From NCBI RefSeq assembly GCF_006970865.1, contig NZ_CP035503.1, positions 4,167,001 through 4,231,000 on the forward strand: a stretch of 64,000 bases of DNA, read 5' to 3'. Shown piece by piece: positions 23,930 to 35,643 of this stretch (the first letter of the stretch is position 1; each line of letters begins with the position of its first letter). The position numbers were made by a program, and so were the translations under genes. Under the pieces are notes generated by a model. It was not told the origin of the DNA. It was given only the letters and a program-made list of their open reading frames with translations, and made no database searches. Origin of the DNA: Rhodoferax sediminis. Its GTDB lineage: Bacteria > Pseudomonadota > Gammaproteobacteria > Burkholderiales > Burkholderiaceae_C.

Positions 23930-23961
23930 CTCTGCCGATTTGCAGCGCAAATTGGGCAGAG
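23930..23961 (-). promoter_or_regulatory. Stem-loop with T-tract in the rpsJ-rplC gap
   Basis: On the minus strand CTCTGCC and AATTTGC pair with their complements (about 14 bp, one bulged base at 23954, 3-nt loop), followed by TTTTATTAA. It could be an attenuator or a protective 5' stem-loop of the rplC transcript, because the predicted start of the 23968-23996 promoter falls at its first base. Confidence 0.55.
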
Positions 23962-23967
23962 CCTTAA

Positions 23968-23996
23968 AGTATAACCCGAATGGCCATCTCAGGCAA
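23968..23996 (-). promoter_or_regulatory. Sigma70-type promoter before rplC
   Basis: On the minus strand TTGCCT (23991-23996) and TATACT (23968-23973) are separated by exactly 17 nt. A transcript would start near 23961, 106 nt before the rplC start codon. The rest of the 214-nt gap shows no gene. Confidence 0.7.
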
Positions 23997-24069
23997 ATCC
24001 GTGCTGCACTCAAAGGCTTTAAAAGGACTTTGCGCGTACAAAATCCCGAAGATTTCGGCCGCCTTGAAC

Positions 24070-24384
24070 TTATTGCAGCTTGATTTCCACATCGACGCCG
24101 GCGGGCAAATCGAGCTTCATCAGAGCGTCAACGGTCTTGTCCGTCGGGTCGACGATGTCCATCAGGCGCTGGTGCGTGCGGATTTCAAACTGGTCGCGGC
24201 TGGTCTTGTTGACGTGCGGCGAGCGCAGGATGTCGAAACGCTTCATGCGCGTCGGCAAAGGCACGGGGCCCTTGACGATGGCGCCGGTGCGCTTGGCGGT
24301 ATCCACGATCTCGGCAGCCGATTGATCGATGAGTTTGTAATCAAACGCTTTCAGGCGGATACGGATTTTTTGCTTGGTTGACAT
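24070..24384 (-). CDS. rpsJ: 30S ribosomal protein S10 (NusE)
   Basis: A 104-aa uS10, also the NusE antitermination factor. [15 protein letters not shown] and [18 protein letters not shown] are the conserved segments. The ribosome-binding site AAGGAA lies just outside a two-tier inverted repeat in the tuf-rpsJ gap. It is followed by a 214-nt gap before rplC. Confidence 0.97.
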   Translation of the reverse strand: MSTKQKIRIRLKAFDYKLIDQSAAEIVDTAKRTGAIVKGPVPLPTRMKRFDILRSPHVNKTSRDQFEIRTHQRLMDIVDPTDKTVDALMKLDLPAGVDVEIKLQ

Positions 24385-24393
24385 GCTAATTCC

Positions 24394-24460
24394 TTTGTTT
24401 GTTCAATCAGTTGAGGACAGGGTGAAACGCTGCGTTTTCCGGCTCTGTCCCACAAACAAA
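24394..24460 (-). promoter_or_regulatory. Two-tier inverted repeat between tuf and rpsJ
   Basis: Outer arms TTTGTTTG (24394-24401) and CAAACAAA (24453-24460) enclose GGACAG (24415-24420) and CTGTCC (24445-24450), with a further GAAA/TTTC-type inner pairing. In the minus-strand RNA the outer stem ends 1 nt before AAGGAA, the rpsJ ribosome-binding site, so it could control rpsJ translation or mark an RNA-processing site. Confidence 0.5.
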
Positions 24461-24464
24461 TCGA

Positions 24465-25655
<1,191 letters not shown>

Positions 25656-25764
25656 TTTCAATTCTCCAAAGAACAGTTCCCGTGTACAGGTTTAATGTCT
25701 GCACGATGTTGCTGGTTCGCCCCGCACGGGAACAGGGCGGCACACCGTCGCAGACAGCTTGAAA

Positions 25765-27867
<2,103 letters not shown>

Positions 27868-27900
27868 GATGGGTCCTTGGTTGCTCGATAAATTCAAACT

Positions 27901-27937
27901 GCTACGCCGAAACTGCGCCTTCACGGCGCGGCGTAGC
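27901..27937 (-). promoter_or_regulatory. Hairpin in the rpsG-fusA gap
   Basis: A perfect 9-bp outer stem, GCTACGCCG (27901-27909) with CGGCGTAGC (27929-27937), closed over an inner GCGC-type stem, 33 nt before the fusA start codon. There is no T-tract, so it is more likely a translational control or RNA-processing element than a terminator. Confidence 0.5.
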
Positions 27938-28031
27938 AAGCAACGCTCAGGCGGGATGCGCCGACCAGGGCCGCACGACAGCACGGACCAGCCGAAGCAA
28001 CGACATATAAACGTTGCGCAGTAACTGCTTC

Positions 28032-28505
28032 CTAGAAGCGGAAGTGGGAGAAGGCCTTGTTGGCCTCGGCCATGCGGTGAACTTCGTCACGCTTTTTCAT
28101 GGCGCCGCCACGGCCTTCGGTGGCTTCGATCAGTTCGTTGGCCAGCCGCAGGGCCATCGACTTTTCGCCGCGCTTCTTGGCCGCTTCCTTGATCCAGCGC
28201 ATGGACAGGGCCAGCCGGCGCACCGGGCGCACTTCGACCGGCACCTGGTAGTTGGCACCGCCGACGCGGCGGGACTTCACTTCCACCATGGGCTTGACGT
28301 TGTTGATGGCGATGCTGAACGCCTCGACCGGGTCTTTGCCGCCGGATTTTTTCTCGATCTGCTCGAGCGCACCATAGACGATGCGCTCGGCAATCGCCTT
28401 CTTGCCGCCTTGCATGATCACGTTCATGAATTTGGCGAGCTCGACATTGCCGTACTTGGGATCCGGCAGGATTTCACGTTTAGGGACTTCGCGACGACGT
28501 GGCAT
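28032..28505 (-). CDS. rpsG: 30S ribosomal protein S7
   Basis: A 157-aa uS7, primary assembly protein of the 30S head. [20 protein letters not shown] and the [14 protein letters not shown] segment are conserved. In E. coli S7 represses its own operon at the rpsL-rpsG junction; the 159-nt gap here (28506-28664) has short GGTGT/ACACC and GACCC/GGGTC pairings but no clear match can be shown by eye. Confidence 0.97.
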   Translation of the reverse strand: MPRRREVPKREILPDPKYGNVELAKFMNVIMQGGKKAIAERIVYGALEQIEKKSGGKDPVEAFSIAINNVKPMVEVKSRRVGGANYQVPVEVRPVRRLALSMRWIKEAAKKRGEKSMALRLANELIEATEGRGGAMKKRDEVHRMAEANKAFSHFRF

Positions 28506-28664
28506 TTTTTCACCTCTATTGCTTCAGTTGGTGTGTTTTGAGGACACCGCGAGAGTTATCAAAACCCTCACTTACTCGACCCACTCGGACAATTCCGGGC
28601 TTCGGGTCACTTCGTTTGATTCACCGGCCAGGGCGACTCAAACACCGATTGACTTATTCGACGA

Positions 28665-29042
28665 TCAGGCTTTCTTCGGGCGCTTGGCGCCGTACTTGGA
28701 GCGCGACTGCTTGCGGTCTTTGACGCCCTGCAAGTCGAGCGAACCGCGCACGATGTGATAGCGCACACCGGGCAAGTCCTTGACACGGCCGCCGCGCACC
28801 AGCACCACCGAGTGCTCCTGCAGGTTGTGGCCTTCGCCGCCGATGTAGGAAATCACTTCGAACCCGTTGGTCAGGCGCACTTTGGCAACCTTGCGCAAGG
28901 CGGAATTGGGCTTTTTTGGCGTGGTGGTGTACACGCGGGTGCACACGCCGCGGCGCTGTGGAGAATTCTCCATCGCCGGGCTTTTGGACTTGATCTTCTC
29001 GACCTCGCGTCCCTGGCGTACTAGCTGATTAATGGTTGGCAT
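28665..29042 (-). CDS. rpsL: 30S ribosomal protein S12
   Basis: A 125-aa uS12 at the decoding centre. Lys43 ([11 protein letters not shown]) and Lys88 (GGRVKDLPG) carry the wild-type residues, so no streptomycin-resistance change is visible. ATG 29042 gives [12 protein letters not shown]; the frame extends upstream without meaning. First gene of the str operon, with a consensus promoter at 29117-29145. Confidence 0.97.
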   Translation of the reverse strand: MPTINQLVRQGREVEKIKSKSPAMENSPQRRGVCTRVYTTTPKKPNSALRKVAKVRLTNGFEVISYIGGEGHNLQEHSVVLVRGGRVKDLPGVRYHIVRGSLDLQGVKDRKQSRSKYGAKRPKKA

Positions 29043-29116
29043 GAATAAAACGTCCCTAAACGTTTGAAAACTTGAACGAAAACGTGAATCCCTTCGGAAA
29101 TTCCGAAAAGCCTTCA

Positions 29117-29145
29117 AGTATAGCAGCGTGAGCGGTTTGTCGCAA
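29117..29145 (-). promoter_or_regulatory. str operon promoter
   Basis: On the minus strand TTGCGA (29140-29145) and TATACT (29117-29122) lie 17 nt apart, and a TGC directly before the -10 makes it an extended -10. The expected start near 29110 leaves a leader of about 68 nt before rpsL. Confidence 0.75.
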
Positions 29146-29180
29146 ATTCGCGACGCGCGCCAAAGTCAGCAACCGCTCAC
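29128..29180. repeat. 10-bp inverted repeat overlapping the str promoter
   Basis: GTGAGCGGTT (29128-29137) and its exact complement (29171-29180) flank the -35 element, with a GTCGC/GCGAC pair inside. It lies in the 170-nt gap between dacA-like and rpsL and could be an operator, or a hairpin that ends the upstream transcript; there is no T-tract. Confidence 0.5.
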
Positions 29181-29212
29181 ACCCGGATGAGGCGGCCGTG
29201 GTCAAAGCGCCA

Positions 29213-30433
29213 TTATTTGATCCACAGCCGTATCGCATCCCAGGCGCGGCCCAGGATACCGGCCTGATCCACTGACTCGAGCACCACCAGCGGCACATAG
29301 GTCAGGGGTTGGTCACCCAGCGACACCTTGAGCGTGCCAACCTGCTGCCCCTTGATGAACGGGGCGACCAATGGGTCGGGGCGCACCACCTGAGTCTTGA
29401 TCTTGCCTGCGCCGCCGACGGGAACCGACACGACGATGCCCTCCGGGCGCCCCAGCTTGAGGGTATTTTCCTTGCCTTTCCAGACGCTCGGTGTCACGGC
29501 CGGCTGACTGGCACCGAACAGCTTGATGTCTTCATAGGCGGTGTAGCCCCAGTTCAGCAGCTTTTGCGATTCGTTCAGGCGCGCGGCTTCGCTGGTGGTG
29601 CCCAGCACGACGGTCAGCATGCGGCGGCCCGGCACATTGGGAAAATCACGCTTGGCGGTGGCAATCAGGCAGTAGCCGGCCGCATCCGTGTGGCCCGTCT
29701 TCAGTCCGTCCACGGTGGGATCGCGAAACAGCAGGCCGTTGCGGTTCGTGTCGTTGCTGGGCGGCGTGCCGGCGTAATGGTATTTCTTGATCGCGTCGTA
29801 ATGCGCATATTCGGGGAAGTCGCGCCTCAGTCGCATCGCCAGCGTGGCCAGGTCGCGCGCGGTCGTCAGATGACCGGGCTCCGTCAGACCGTCCGGGTTC
29901 TTGTAGGTCGTCGAGTTCATGCCCAGGGCCTTGGCCTGGTCGTTCATCATCTGCACGAAGTGCTCTTCGGTGCCGCCCACGCCTTCCGCCAAAGCCATGG
30001 CGGCGTCGTTGCCAGACTGCACGATCATGCCCTTGATCAGGTCATCCACCGGCACCTGCATCTTCGGATCGATGAACATGCGCGAGCCTGGCATCTTCCA
30101 GGCCCGCACACTGACCGGGAACGTCTGGGTCAGGGTAATTTTCTTGGTCCGCAGCGCGTCGAACACCAGGTACGCCGTCATCAGCTTGGTCAGGGAGGCC
30201 TGCTCGACCGGGGCGTCGATATCCTTTTGCGCCAGGATCTGGTTCGACGTCATATCCATCACCAGGTAGTTGCGCGCCGCAATCTCGGGTGGCTGCGGCA
30301 GCGAAGACGGCTCGGGAGCCACGGCAGCGGCAGCGGGCACCGGCGCGGTCTTGGGAGTGGCGGCCAGCAGGCCAAGAGGAGCCACCAGCGAGGCGGCCAC
30401 AAGCGCGCGCAGCGCAGACGTAAAACGATTCAT
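29213..30433 (-). CDS. dacA: D-alanyl-D-alanine carboxypeptidase (PBP5/6 family)
   Basis: A 406-aa periplasmic enzyme that trims the terminal D-Ala of peptidoglycan stem peptides. The signal peptide is about residues 1-25. The active-site set is SLTK (Ser80-Lys83), SGN (Ser140-Asn142) and KTG (Lys245). The C-terminal beta-rich domain ends in an amphipathic helix, LGRAWDAIRLWIK, the usual inner-membrane anchor. Upstream genes on the same strand are 78 nt away. Confidence 0.95.
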   Translation of the reverse strand: MNRFTSALRALVAASLVAPLGLLAATPKTAPVPAAAAVAPEPSSLPQPPEIAARNYLVMDMTSNQILAQKDIDAPVEQASLTKLMTAYLVFDALRTKKITLTQTFPVSVRAWKMPGSRMFIDPKMQVPVDDLIKGMIVQSGNDAAMALAEGVGGTEEHFVQMMNDQAKALGMNSTTYKNPDGLTEPGHLTTARDLATLAMRLRRDFPEYAHYDAIKKYHYAGTPPSNDTNRNGLLFRDPTVDGLKTGHTDAAGYCLIATAKRDFPNVPGRRMLTVVLGTTSEAARLNESQKLLNWGYTAYEDIKLFGASQPAVTPSVWKGKENTLKLGRPEGIVVSVPVGGAGKIKTQVVRPDPLVAPFIKGQQVGTLKVSLGDQPLTYVPLVVLESVDQAGILGRAWDAIRLWIK

Positions 30434-30511
30434 GGGTGAGGTGATTTCGATTTGAAAAGAAGTTAAAGGCAGGAGGGGCCGCTGTGGGACTGCGACCGGT
30501 CCGATAAAGTT

Positions 30512-31147
30512 TCAGGACCGCAGATGGCGCACCACCAGATTTTTCAGAAGCGGCAATTGTCCGTGAAAGAAGTGCCCGCCGCCCGGAACGACTGTGACAG
30601 GAAGTGACTGCGGCCGCGCCCAGTCCAGCACCGCCGCCAGCGGCACGGTGTCGTCCTGCTCGCCGTGAATCACGAGGGTACGCTCATGCGCCTGCAGCGG
30701 CACATCGGCCACATCGAAGCGGGCCACGGCCGTGCCCACCAGCACGATTTTCTCGATGGCGCGCACGCCCCACAACGCCGCAATGGCGCGGCTGACAACG
30801 AACGAGCCAAAGGAAAAGCCGGCCAGCGCCAGCGGCCCGGTGGGCGCAACCTGCTCGATCAGTGCGAGCAGGTCGTCGGTCTCACCACGGCCTTCGTCAT
30901 GCACGCCGGCGCTCGCGCCGACGCCGCGAAAGTTGAAGCGCACGGCGCTCCAGCCGCATTGCACGAAGGCACGCGCCAGCGTTTGCACGACCTTGTTGTC
31001 CATCGTGCCGCCGAACAGCGGGTGCGGATGGGCAATCACCGCGACACCGCGCACCGCCTGGCCCGGCGCCAGTACAGGCTCATCGCGCACCGCCTCGATG
31101 GCGCCTGCGGCGCCCGACAGCCTCAGCCTGAGAGTTTGTGAATTCAC
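30512..31147 (-). CDS. Alpha/beta hydrolase
   Basis: A 211-aa cytoplasmic alpha/beta-fold hydrolase. The nucleophile elbow is GFSFGS (Ser112), the acid is in GEQDDTVP and the His in GGGHFFHG. HPHPLFGGTMDNK near the start marks the group of small YfbR/YitV-like esterases annotated in many betaproteobacteria. Substrate unknown. It is 5 nt after the ferredoxin-like gene, so they are surely co-transcribed. Confidence 0.88.
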   Translation of the reverse strand: MNSQTLRLRLSGAAGAIEAVRDEPVLAPGQAVRGVAVIAHPHPLFGGTMDNKVVQTLARAFVQCGWSAVRFNFRGVGASAGVHDEGRGETDDLLALIEQVAPTGPLALAGFSFGSFVVSRAIAALWGVRAIEKIVLVGTAVARFDVADVPLQAHERTLVIHGEQDDTVPLAAVLDWARPQSLPVTVVPGGGHFFHGQLPLLKNLVVRHLRS

Positions 31148-31152
31148 CGAAG

Positions 31153-31515
31153 TCAGCGCCCGAGATGCGGCGGCACGCGCAGGCGCTCCACCACCCGGCC
31201 GTTTTTCAGGTGCGACTCGACGATCTCATCGATGTCGTTCTCGTCCACGTAGCTGTACCACACCGCCTCGGGGTAGACCACGGCCACCGGCCCCGCGGCG
31301 CAGCGGTCCAGGCAGCCCGACTTGTTCACGCGCACGCGGCCCGGACCGGCCAGGCCGGCCGCCTTGACGAGTGCCTTGCAGCGATCGAAACCCTGCTGGG
31401 CGCCATGCTGGGCGCAGCAGTTCTCGCCGTTCTTGCGTTCGTTGAGGCAGAAAAAAATGTGGCGTTCGTAATAAGAAGAGGGAGCCGCCGCATCGGCGGG
31501 CAAAGGGGCATTCAT
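31153..31515 (-). CDS. Thioredoxin-like [2Fe-2S] ferredoxin
   Basis: A 120-aa protein of the NuoE/Shethna-type thioredoxin-like ferredoxin family. The cluster cysteines are Cys23 and Cys33 or Cys34 (FFCLNERKNGENCC) and Cys68 and Cys72 (NKSGCLDRCAAGP). VYPEAVWYSYVDENDIDEI is the typical C-terminal segment. Electron partner unknown. In one operon with hemJ, a VanZ-family gene and the hydrolase. Confidence 0.9.
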   Translation of the reverse strand: MNAPLPADAAAPSSYYERHIFFCLNERKNGENCCAQHGAQQGFDRCKALVKAAGLAGPGRVRVNKSGCLDRCAAGPVAVVYPEAVWYSYVDENDIDEIVESHLKNGRVVERLRVPPHLGR

Positions 31516-31524
31516 GCGGGTATT

Positions 31525-32631
31525 TTAGGTGCCGGGCTCGCGCCGCGAGACCCGCACCAGCACATACACCAGCGTGACATAAGGCCAGAGCCAGCCCATC
31601 CACTGGATCACGCCATGGAAGCGGATGAAGCGGCCCTGCTCCCAGGTCTGCAGCGTTTGCGAGAAATACGCACTGGCCGGCGCCTGGTTCAGCACGCCCA
31701 GCTGCACCGCCAGCGCCACCAGCAGCAGCGCGGCGCAGGCACGCCGCGGCATGGCGAGCAGCGCCAGCCCGACGGGGAAAGCCACGCCGAGTCCCACTTG
31801 CACCGGCAGCGAGAACCAGCCCCAGGCGTGCGACGGACCGTAGCTCAAGGCATCGGACAGCGCTGTCGCGCAGATCCCCACGGCGATGGTTGCTATCAAA
31901 AATAGAGCCCGCCGTGTCTTCGAGTGCATGATGCAGTAGCCGAGCAGACACGGGATCAGCACCCCCAGCATGGCGCACAGCAGCCCCTCGCTGGGCAGCA
32001 GCGGCTGCAGTTCCACTTCGCGCACGGGCAGCCAGGCCAGAAACGGTGTGCCCTGCAAGGCATCGCCCAGCGCGGCCTCGAGCCGCTCCATCACCTGGCC
32101 CAGCCCCAGCGGCACCGGTGTCGGAAACAGCAGGGCCACCGGCCATAGCGCCAGCAACACCAGCGCGCCGCGCGCATCGTCGACAAACCAGTGCGCGCGG
32201 ATCCGGCTCCAGTGGTCGATGGCGCCGAGTTTTTCCAGCGAGAAGGCCGTCACGGCACCCAACCAGCCCCCCAGCAGGTTCAGCGTGAGATCGACATTCG
32301 ACGGCACGCGCACCGGCAGGTAGCTTTGCAGCGTCTCCATCGCGAACGACAGCAGGCCGCATGCCGTTGATGCCAGCAGCACCGCGTGTGCGCTGCGCCG
32401 CGGCCCGCCACTGCGCAGGCTGCTGAGCGCATACAGAAAGCCGAGCGGCGCGTAGCCCAGCACATTGCAGACCAGGTCGAACCAGGTCCAGTACTTGGGC
32501 AGCGGCGCCGTCAGGTAGAACCAGGGCACGATACCCTGGTCGCGCCAGTCGGAAAACGGGTACAGGCTGGCATAAACGATGAGCGCCGTGTAGCTCAGCG
32601 CGAGCGGCCAGGCCGAGGTCTTTTGCGTCAC
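31525..32631 (-). CDS. VanZ-family integral membrane protein
   Basis: A 368-aa protein with eight or more hydrophobic segments. The N-terminal third (LVCNVLGYAPLGFLYALS and LRVPSNVDLTLNLLGGW-like) matches VanZ-type domains; the remainder is a long membrane extension. VanZ proteins are linked to teicoplanin tolerance in Gram-positives, but the role in proteobacteria is unknown. 9 nt before the ferredoxin-like gene. A short GCTATcaaaaATAG stretch at 31892-31906 resembles the palindrome of repeat family A. Confidence 0.75.
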   Translation of the reverse strand: MTQKTSAWPLALSYTALIVYASLYPFSDWRDQGIVPWFYLTAPLPKYWTWFDLVCNVLGYAPLGFLYALSSLRSGGPRRSAHAVLLASTACGLLSFAMETLQSYLPVRVPSNVDLTLNLLGGWLGAVTAFSLEKLGAIDHWSRIRAHWFVDDARGALVLLALWPVALLFPTPVPLGLGQVMERLEAALGDALQGTPFLAWLPVREVELQPLLPSEGLLCAMLGVLIPCLLGYCIMHSKTRRALFLIATIAVGICATALSDALSYGPSHAWGWFSLPVQVGLGVAFPVGLALLAMPRRACAALLLVALAVQLGVLNQAPASAYFSQTLQTWEQGRFIRFHGVIQWMGWLWPYVTLVYVLVRVSRREPGT

Positions 32632-32641
32632 GGCGCGTGGC

Positions 32642-33073
32642 TCAGAACGGCTTGACCACCACCAGCACCACCGCCAGCAGCAGCAAGATCACCGGGATTT
32701 CGTTGAACCAGCGAAACCAGACGTGGCTGTGCGTATTGCGGTTCGCCTCGAACTGGCGCAGCAGGCGAGCGCAGGCGTGGTGGTAGCCAATCACCAGCAG
32801 CACCACGACGAGCTTGGCGTGCAGCCAGCCGTTGCCGGCCGGAGCGCGGCCGATGCCGTAGCCCAGCCACAGCCACAGGCCCAGCAGCACCGCGGGCACG
32901 GCCAGCAGCGTGGAAAAGCGCAACAGCTTGCGCGCCATCAGCAGCAGCCGCTCGCGCTCGGCCAGCGACTGCGGCGCCACCATGGCCAGATTCACGAAAA
33001 TGCGGGGGAGATAGAACAGGCCGGCGAACCAGCTGGCAACAAAGACGATGTGAAGCGATTTGACCCAGAGCAT
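32642..33073 (-). CDS. hemJ: Protoporphyrinogen IX oxidase HemJ
   Basis: A 143-aa, four-helix membrane protein that oxidises protoporphyrinogen IX to protoporphyrin IX. The family start LWVKSLHIVFVASWFAGLFYLPR with its conserved His is present, as is the HAKLVVVLLV segment with the conserved Lys. ATG 33073 is chosen; a GTG at 33079 is two codons upstream. It is divergent from hemB, so two heme-pathway enzymes share a 317-nt intergenic region that also holds a candidate RNA. Confidence 0.9.
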   Translation of the reverse strand: MLWVKSLHIVFVASWFAGLFYLPRIFVNLAMVAPQSLAERERLLLMARKLLRFSTLLAVPAVLLGLWLWLGYGIGRAPAGNGWLHAKLVVVLLVIGYHHACARLLRQFEANRNTHSHVWFRWFNEIPVILLLLAVVLVVVKPF

Positions 33074-33137
33074 GGGCACAGTTTAGTGCCGCAGGGCCCG
33101 TCACGACCCAAGCACCCCCGCCGGCACTCTTGAAGGC

Positions 33138-33165
33138 AAAAAAAACCCGGCACCAAGGCCGGGTT
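33138..33165 (-). terminator. Intrinsic terminator upstream of hemJ
   Basis: On the minus strand an 8-bp stem AACCCGGC/GCCGGGTT (33144-33151 with 33158-33165), a 6-nt loop and eight T. It points toward hemJ, and no protein gene lies in front of it on this strand, so it ends either a small RNA or an attenuated hemJ leader. Confidence 0.8.
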
Positions 33166-33296
33166 GGGAAGCCTTTTTGCTGTCACACATTGAGGCGCCC
33201 GCTCAGGGAGGAAAAGCGGGGAGCAGCAAGCTGCCCGGTTGAAATTTACCAAGGTCGCCGGGCAATTTCAAGCAATTCTGCGAACTATTTGTGACA
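33138..33296 (-). ncRNA. Candidate structured RNA in the hemJ-hemB gap
   Basis: Reading the minus strand from about 33296 to 33138: TGTCACA and TGTGACA (33290-33296, 33181-33187) can close the whole element. Two pairs of complementary blocks, TTGAAATT/AATTTCAA and GCCCGG/CCGGGC (33233-33271), interleave so that only one hairpin can form at a time. Next come a GCAG-CUUG-CUGC hairpin (33223-33234), then a CCCGCU/AGCGGG hairpin (33198-33220) whose 11-nt loop shows CCUCCC, then the terminator. A weak promoter TTGCAA-18-CAGAAT at 33275-33304 would start it near 33268. I recall a published betaproteobacterial 'hemB' RNA motif; membership is not tested. The rest of 33074-33390 has no gene. Confidence 0.55.
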
Positions 33297-33342
33297 CGTT
33301 GCAAACAGTGTGGCGGTTTTGTAGCACTTTCTGGTTCATTGA

Positions 33343-34392
<1,050 letters not shown>

Positions 34393-34402
34393 CTCGACCT
34401 GA

Positions 34403-34458
34403 GCACTATAAAATTCATAGCTACCTGCGAAGATCCATCAAGGGCTGAAGGCCGATTT
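34403..34458 (-). repeat. Dispersed repeat family A, intergenic copy
   Basis: On the minus strand: AAATCGGCCTTCAGCCCTTG, a short variable part, then the palindrome GCTATgaattttATAGT. It fills most of the hemB-corA gap. Confidence 0.7.
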
Positions 34459-34501
34459 AACCAACAACCCGGACTACACACGGGCGCTGCCGGGAGATTT
34501 C

Positions 34502-35620
34502 ATGCGCATCTTCAACATCAGCGGCGCCGGCGTTCTGGAGACGCCGACCCTGCCGACCCAGTTGCCTGATCAGGGCTATGTCTGGATTGCCTGCGGCCGG
34601 CGCGAATTCGAAGCCCTTCAGGCACAAATCCAGGCCACGCTGCAGGCGCTGTGCGGCACGCAGCTGGTCGACCTGCACATCAGCGACCTGCTGAACAACC
34701 AGCTGCCGTCGCATTACGACTACACCTCGCAGTACGACGTGCTGGTGTTCCGGCGCCTGACTACCGGCCAGCACGAGGCCGATCCGGCCGGCACAAGCCA
34801 ACCCGGCCCGCCGCCGGCCGCACCGACCAAACGCAGCGGCCCGCCCATTTTGCGGCGCATCGACACCAGTCCGGTCGGCTTCGCCGTGTTCGACCACGTG
34901 CTGCTCACCGTGCACCCCGCCGACTGCGCGATCCGCGACGCCTACGCCGCCAAACTGCTCGGCGGCGCGTCCCTTGAGGCCCGCGGCGCCGGCGCGCGCC
35001 TGCCGACCAGCCCGGCCGACCTGATGCTGCGCATCGTGGCCCAGATGGTCGATGGCTACCTGGATTTGCGGCGCGAGCTGACGCGCCAGCTCGATCACTG
35101 GCAGGTCGAGCTGCTGGCGCCGCACACCCGCTTCAGCAACTGGGGCGCGCTGCTCGAGGCACGCCTGGCCCTGCACCAGCTCGACGGCATCTGCGAAGAC
35201 CAGCGCAGCGCCATCCAGGACTGGATCGCCGTGCTGGAGGACTGGCCGGCGCCCGCCACGCCCGCGCTGGCGCGCGAGTACGAGCTGCTCAAGGTGCGCA
35301 GCCGCGACGTGCTGGAGCACATCGAGCGCGTCGTGCACCATGTGCTGCGGTTGGAGCAAACGGCGGAAACCACGCTGCAAATGCACTTCAGCGCGCAGAG
35401 CAACCGCACCAACGACATCATGCGCACGCTGACCGCACTGACCGCGATCTTTCTGCCGCTGAACCTGATCACCGGTTTTTTCGGCATGAACTTCGAGTTC
35501 ATGCCGCTGATCCATCATCAAACCGCGTTCTGGTGGACCGTGGCGTTCATGCTGGCCGTTGCCGCCGCCACCGGGCTGGTGTTCTGGCGCAAGCGCTACC
35601 TGGCGCACACGGGAAAGTAG
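34502..35620 (+). CDS. corA: CorA-family magnesium/divalent cation transporter
   Basis: A 372-aa inner-membrane channel. The large N-terminal cytoplasmic domain ends in a long helix, followed by two C-terminal membrane helices with the selectivity motif GMN at residues 328-330 (TGFFGMNFEFMP). The N-terminal domain carries a Pro/Ala/Gly-rich stretch around residues 95-115. The loop after GMN lacks the classical MPEL sequence (FEFMPLIHH here), as in ZntB-like members, so zinc rather than magnesium transport is possible. Converges on the GST gene. Confidence 0.88.
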   Translation: MRIFNISGAGVLETPTLPTQLPDQGYVWIACGRREFEALQAQIQATLQALCGTQLVDLHISDLLNNQLPSHYDYTSQYDVLVFRRLTTGQHEADPAGTSQPGPPPAAPTKRSGPPILRRIDTSPVGFAVFDHVLLTVHPADCAIRDAYAAKLLGGASLEARGAGARLPTSPADLMLRIVAQMVDGYLDLRRELTRQLDHWQVELLAPHTRFSNWGALLEARLALHQLDGICEDQRSAIQDWIAVLEDWPAPATPALAREYELLKVRSRDVLEHIERVVHHVLRLEQTAETTLQMHFSAQSNRTNDIMRTLTALTAIFLPLNLITGFFGMNFEFMPLIHHQTAFWWTVAFMLAVAAATGLVFWRKRYLAHTGK

Positions 35621-35643
35621 AGCCGCTTCGCGTGCCGCGCTGA

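Noticed and set aside
33138..33296. 6S RNA
   Set aside because: Sequence has a CCUCCCUGAGC stretch, but the long rod with a central bubble cannot be drawn, and a terminator hairpin follows directly.
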